A program made the position numbers and the translations under genes. A stretch of 64,000 nucleotides of DNA from Pseudomonas sp. F(2018). GTDB lineage: Bacteria; Pseudomonadota; Gammaproteobacteria; Pseudomonadales; Pseudomonadaceae. Of this stretch, positions 63,248-64,000 are shown piece by piece; the first letter of the stretch is position 1; each line of letters opens with the position of its first letter. The notes under the pieces were generated by a model. The model saw only the letters and a program-made list of their open reading frames with translations. It ran no database searches and was not told the DNA's origin. The DNA lies in the NCBI RefSeq assembly GCF_005508865.1, contig NZ_SCOM01000005.1, forward strand, positions 124,001 through 188,000. The letters run 5' to 3'.

Positions 63248-64000
63248 TCAGTCATGTCCAGTCTCCAGCCAGGCCAGTGGCGCCGCATCGGAGAAGGCCA
63301 GGCCGAGGCGCTGCAGGGCCTCGTGCCAGTCACCCAGGCGCTGGCTGTCCAGCGCCTCGCCGGGTGGTGGCGGCAGCAGCCAGACGCGGGTGGCGGCGGC
63401 CGTGCGCGACAGCTCGCCGAGCAGCGCCAGGGTGCCGCGATCCGGCGAGCGTCGCGGGTCGACGGCGACGGCCAGGCGCGCCGGCGGAAAACGGCTCAAC
63501 TGGTCGAGCAGGTGCTGGCGCTGTTCGCGGCTGTCCAGCACACCGGCGTTGGCTACGCCTTTGCCCACTTGCGGCGGCCAGGGTCGGCTGTCGTCCAGCT
63601 CCACCGCCACCAGCAGGGCGCCGTCCGTGGCCAGCGCGCTGTGCCCGCTCAGAGGTTGGTGCAGCGCCTGCGGCTCCGCATCCAGCACGCCGAGGCGTTC
63701 GGCCGGCGGTTGCAGACGCTCGGCCAGCAGCCGGTAGCCGGGCAGGGCGAGGTCCAGGCGCAGGCGCGCGCTGTCGTGCCACCAGCGCCACAGGCACAGC
63801 AGCAGGAACAGGGCGCGCGGCAGCAGGCCGAACACCAGCAGCACGCCGAGCAGCCAGCCGGCCCAGGCATGCCGCGCCGTTTCCACCAGCAGGGCGGAAT
63901 CGCCGCTGGCGCGGATGGTGTCCACGTCCGGCAGCGGGAAGCCGAGCAGGGCGGGCAGGGCGCCGAGCAGGTGGGTGAGGGCGACGAAGGCATCGCTGCC
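63248..64000 (-). CDS. DUF2868 membrane protein (5' end outside window)
   Basis: The C-terminal 250 codons of a protein that runs off the right edge; no stop occurs up to base 64000. It has a membrane helix (WLLGVLLVFGLLPRALFLLL), then a soluble part ending LAFSDAAPLAWLETGHD. It matches the C-terminal part of DUF2868, which is typically followed by a DUF3482 GTPase gene, as seen here. The role is unknown. Confidence 0.8.
   Translation of the reverse strand, partial: GSDAFVALTHLLGALPALLGFPLPDVDTIRASGDSALLVETARHAWAGWLLGVLLVFGLLPRALFLLLCLWRWWHDSARLRLDLALPGYRLLAERLQPPAERLGVLDAEPQALHQPLSGHSALATDGALLVAVELDDSRPWPPQVGKGVANAGVLDSREQRQHLLDQLSRFPPARLAVAVDPRRSPDRGTLALLGELSRTAAATRVWLLPPPPGEALDSQRLGDWHEALQRLGLAFSDAAPLAWLETGHD

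Overview
This is a 64 kb, GC-rich, gene-dense stretch of a Pseudomonas chromosome. Gene content and order match the core genome of the P. aeruginosa lineage as I remember it: rep / ProE-like EAL protein / MATE pump / LysR; comM-ubiK-glnK-amtB; sutA; xerC-DUF484-dapF-lysA-lptM; cyaY, rnk, cyaA; argH / algZ-algR-hemC-hemD-hemX-hemY / dsbB / algQ / algP; hemB-ppk; lgt-thyA. The species cannot be fixed from the sequence alone. I see no tRNA, rRNA, CRISPR array, insertion sequence, prophage or integrase other than the housekeeping recombinase XerC.

Layout. 1-5.8 kb: rep helicase (cut by the window edge), a c-di-GMP phosphodiesterase, a MATE pump and a divergent LysR regulator. 6-12.9 kb: a gamma-glutamyl hydrolase, comM, ubiK, then a nitrogen block (glnK-amtB behind a clear sigma-54 promoter, plus a second amt gene behind its own terminator) and yjbQ. 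13-18 kb: sutA, and on the minus strand the lptM-lysA-dapF-DUF484-xerC-HAD cluster with overlapping start and stop codons. 18-26 kb: AraC regulator, cyaY, DUF1289, rnk, two unknown mini-proteins, a class 3 lipase, a Gly/Cys-tailed unknown protein and class I adenylate cyclase. 26-31 kb: GST, GNAT, small membrane protein, argH, and the divergent algZ-algR two-component system. 31-38.5 kb: hemCD-hemX-hemY, dsbB, algQ, FKBP isomerase and the lysine/alanine-repeat protein AlgP. 38.5-45.3 kb: ABC-F ATPase, MscS-like channel, TerC, LysE, a cytochrome c-FTR1 iron permease fusion, and YaiI. 45.3-51.3 kb: thioesterase, ElbB, fatty acid hydroxylase family protein, hemB, ppk. 51.3-64 kb: periplasmic DUF4399, a TudS-like DUF523 protein overlapping a 2OG-Fe(II) oxygenase, DUF2059, alpha/beta hydrolase, thioredoxin-like DUF6436, NRDE protein, TauE/SafE permease, lgt-thyA, LysR/EamA pair, a secreted PI-PLC, and a membrane GTPase pair (DUF2868/DUF3482) that runs off the right edge.

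Themes. Tetrapyrrole synthesis (hemB, hemC, hemD, hemX, hemY), nitrogen sensing (PII plus two Amt channels), exopolysaccharide and virulence regulation (AlgZ/R, AlgQ, AlgP, CyaA, ProE) and cell-envelope functions dominate. Short dispersed palindromes sit at gene ends: three copies of a ~57 bp element and one 68 bp REPIN-like pair, two of which supply the stop codon of the adjacent gene. No obviously novel multi-gene system is present. The best candidates for under-described biology are the DUF2868/DUF3482 pair, the DUF523-oxygenase pair, the Gly/Cys-tailed protein behind cyaA, and the two mini-proteins between rnk and the lipase.
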